Of a stretch of DNA of 13,506 nt, positions 13,100-13,506 are shown piece by piece. Position 1 is the stretch's first letter, and each line of letters begins with the position of its first letter. The translations under genes were made by a program, and so were the position numbers. This DNA comes from Yinghuangia elevatio. GTDB taxonomy: Bacteria > Actinomycetota > Actinomycetes > Streptomycetales > Streptomycetaceae. The notes beneath the pieces are model-generated. The model made no database searches. It was not told the origin of the DNA and was given only the letters and a program-made list of their open reading frames with translations. Location: contig NZ_JBEZFP010000197.1 of the NCBI RefSeq assembly GCF_040649515.1, positions 1 to 13,506 of the forward strand, given 5' to 3'.

Positions 13100-13506
13100 A
13101 TGACGGACCCCACGGCCGGCGCCCGCCCGGTGCGCGCCCCGCGCGGCACCGCGCTCAACACGCTGGGCTGGGCGCAGGAAGGCGCCCTGCGGATGCTCAT
13201 GAACAACCTCGACCCCGAGGTCGCCGAGCACCCGGACAAGCTGGTGGTCTACGGCGGCACCGGCAAGGCCGCCCGCGACTGGCGGTCGTACGACGCCATC
13301 GTGCGCACCCTCCAGACCCTGCGCGGCGACGAGACCCTGCTCGTGCAGTCCGGCCGCCCCGTCGGCGTCATGCAGACCCACGAGTGGGCGCCCCGCGTGC
13401 TCCTCGCCAACTCCAACCTCGTCGGCGACTGGGCCAACTGGGAGGAGTTCCGCCGCCTGGAGTCCCAGGGCCTGACCATGTACGGCCAGATGACCGCCGG
13501 CTCGTG
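13100..13506 (+). CDS. hutU: Urocanate hydratase (urocanase), N-terminal part
   Basis: HutU adds water to urocanate to form 4-imidazolone-5-propionate, the second step of histidine degradation, using tightly bound NAD+ as an electrophile. Only about 135 codons are present; the gene runs off the window and a complete urocanase has about 550 residues. The visible part matches the family well: DKLVVYGGTGKAAR (47-60), LRGDETLLVQSGRPVGV (74-90), HEWAPRVLLANSNLVGDWANWEEF and GLTMYGQMTAGS at the edge. The ATG at 13100 has GGGAGGGG seven bases upstream. It follows a divergent small membrane gene and shares its orientation with hutH and the RpiR-type gene, but has its own leader region. Confidence 0.95.
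   Translation, partial: MTDPTAGARPVRAPRGTALNTLGWAQEGALRMLMNNLDPEVAEHPDKLVVYGGTGKAARDWRSYDAIVRTLQTLRGDETLLVQSGRPVGVMQTHEWAPRVLLANSNLVGDWANWEEFRRLESQGLTMYGQMTAGS

Overview
The window comes from a high-GC actinomycete, most probably a member of the Streptomycetales. The GC content, the strong GC bias at third codon positions, the GGAGG-type ribosome binding sites mixed with leaderless starts, and the gene families present all point that way. From memory, pccB, birA, a class III adenylate cyclase, a GGDEF protein and hutH lie together in Streptomyces coelicolor (around SCO4926 to SCO4932); this was not searched.

Layout, left to right. Positions 1-185 hold T and G homopolymers and a strong hairpin, but no gene. 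Then follow pccB on the minus strand (carboxyltransferase subunit of an acyl-CoA carboxylase) and, divergent from it, birA (biotin protein ligase). Next on the plus strand come a two-helix membrane PH-domain protein, a class III adenylate cyclase and a small flavin-binding PPOX-fold protein. A minus-strand SRPBCC protein converges on these. A 454-base intergenic region precedes a plus-strand GAF-GGDEF-GAF diguanylate cyclase, which converges with minus-strand fdhD. Divergent from fdhD is hutH (histidine ammonia-lyase), followed by a MurR/RpiR-type regulator. A small minus-strand membrane protein comes next, and the start of hutU (urocanase) runs off the right end.

How the genes work together. 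BirA attaches biotin to the carrier subunit that PccB serves. The middle holds one enzyme for each of two nucleotide second messengers, cAMP and c-di-GMP, both with N-terminal sensory or regulatory domains. The right end is a histidine-utilisation locus: HutH makes urocanate, HutU hydrates it, and the RpiR-type protein between them is the obvious candidate regulator. The clearest regulatory signal is a perfect 13-base palindrome lying on the presumed -10 element of a leaderless hutH promoter, with three 10-11-base direct repeats just upstream.

No tRNA, rRNA, CRISPR array, insertion sequence or phage gene was seen. I did not find a convincing new multi-gene system. The points most worth following are the hut regulatory layout, the three-domain diguanylate cyclase without an inhibitory site, and the anomalous left edge.
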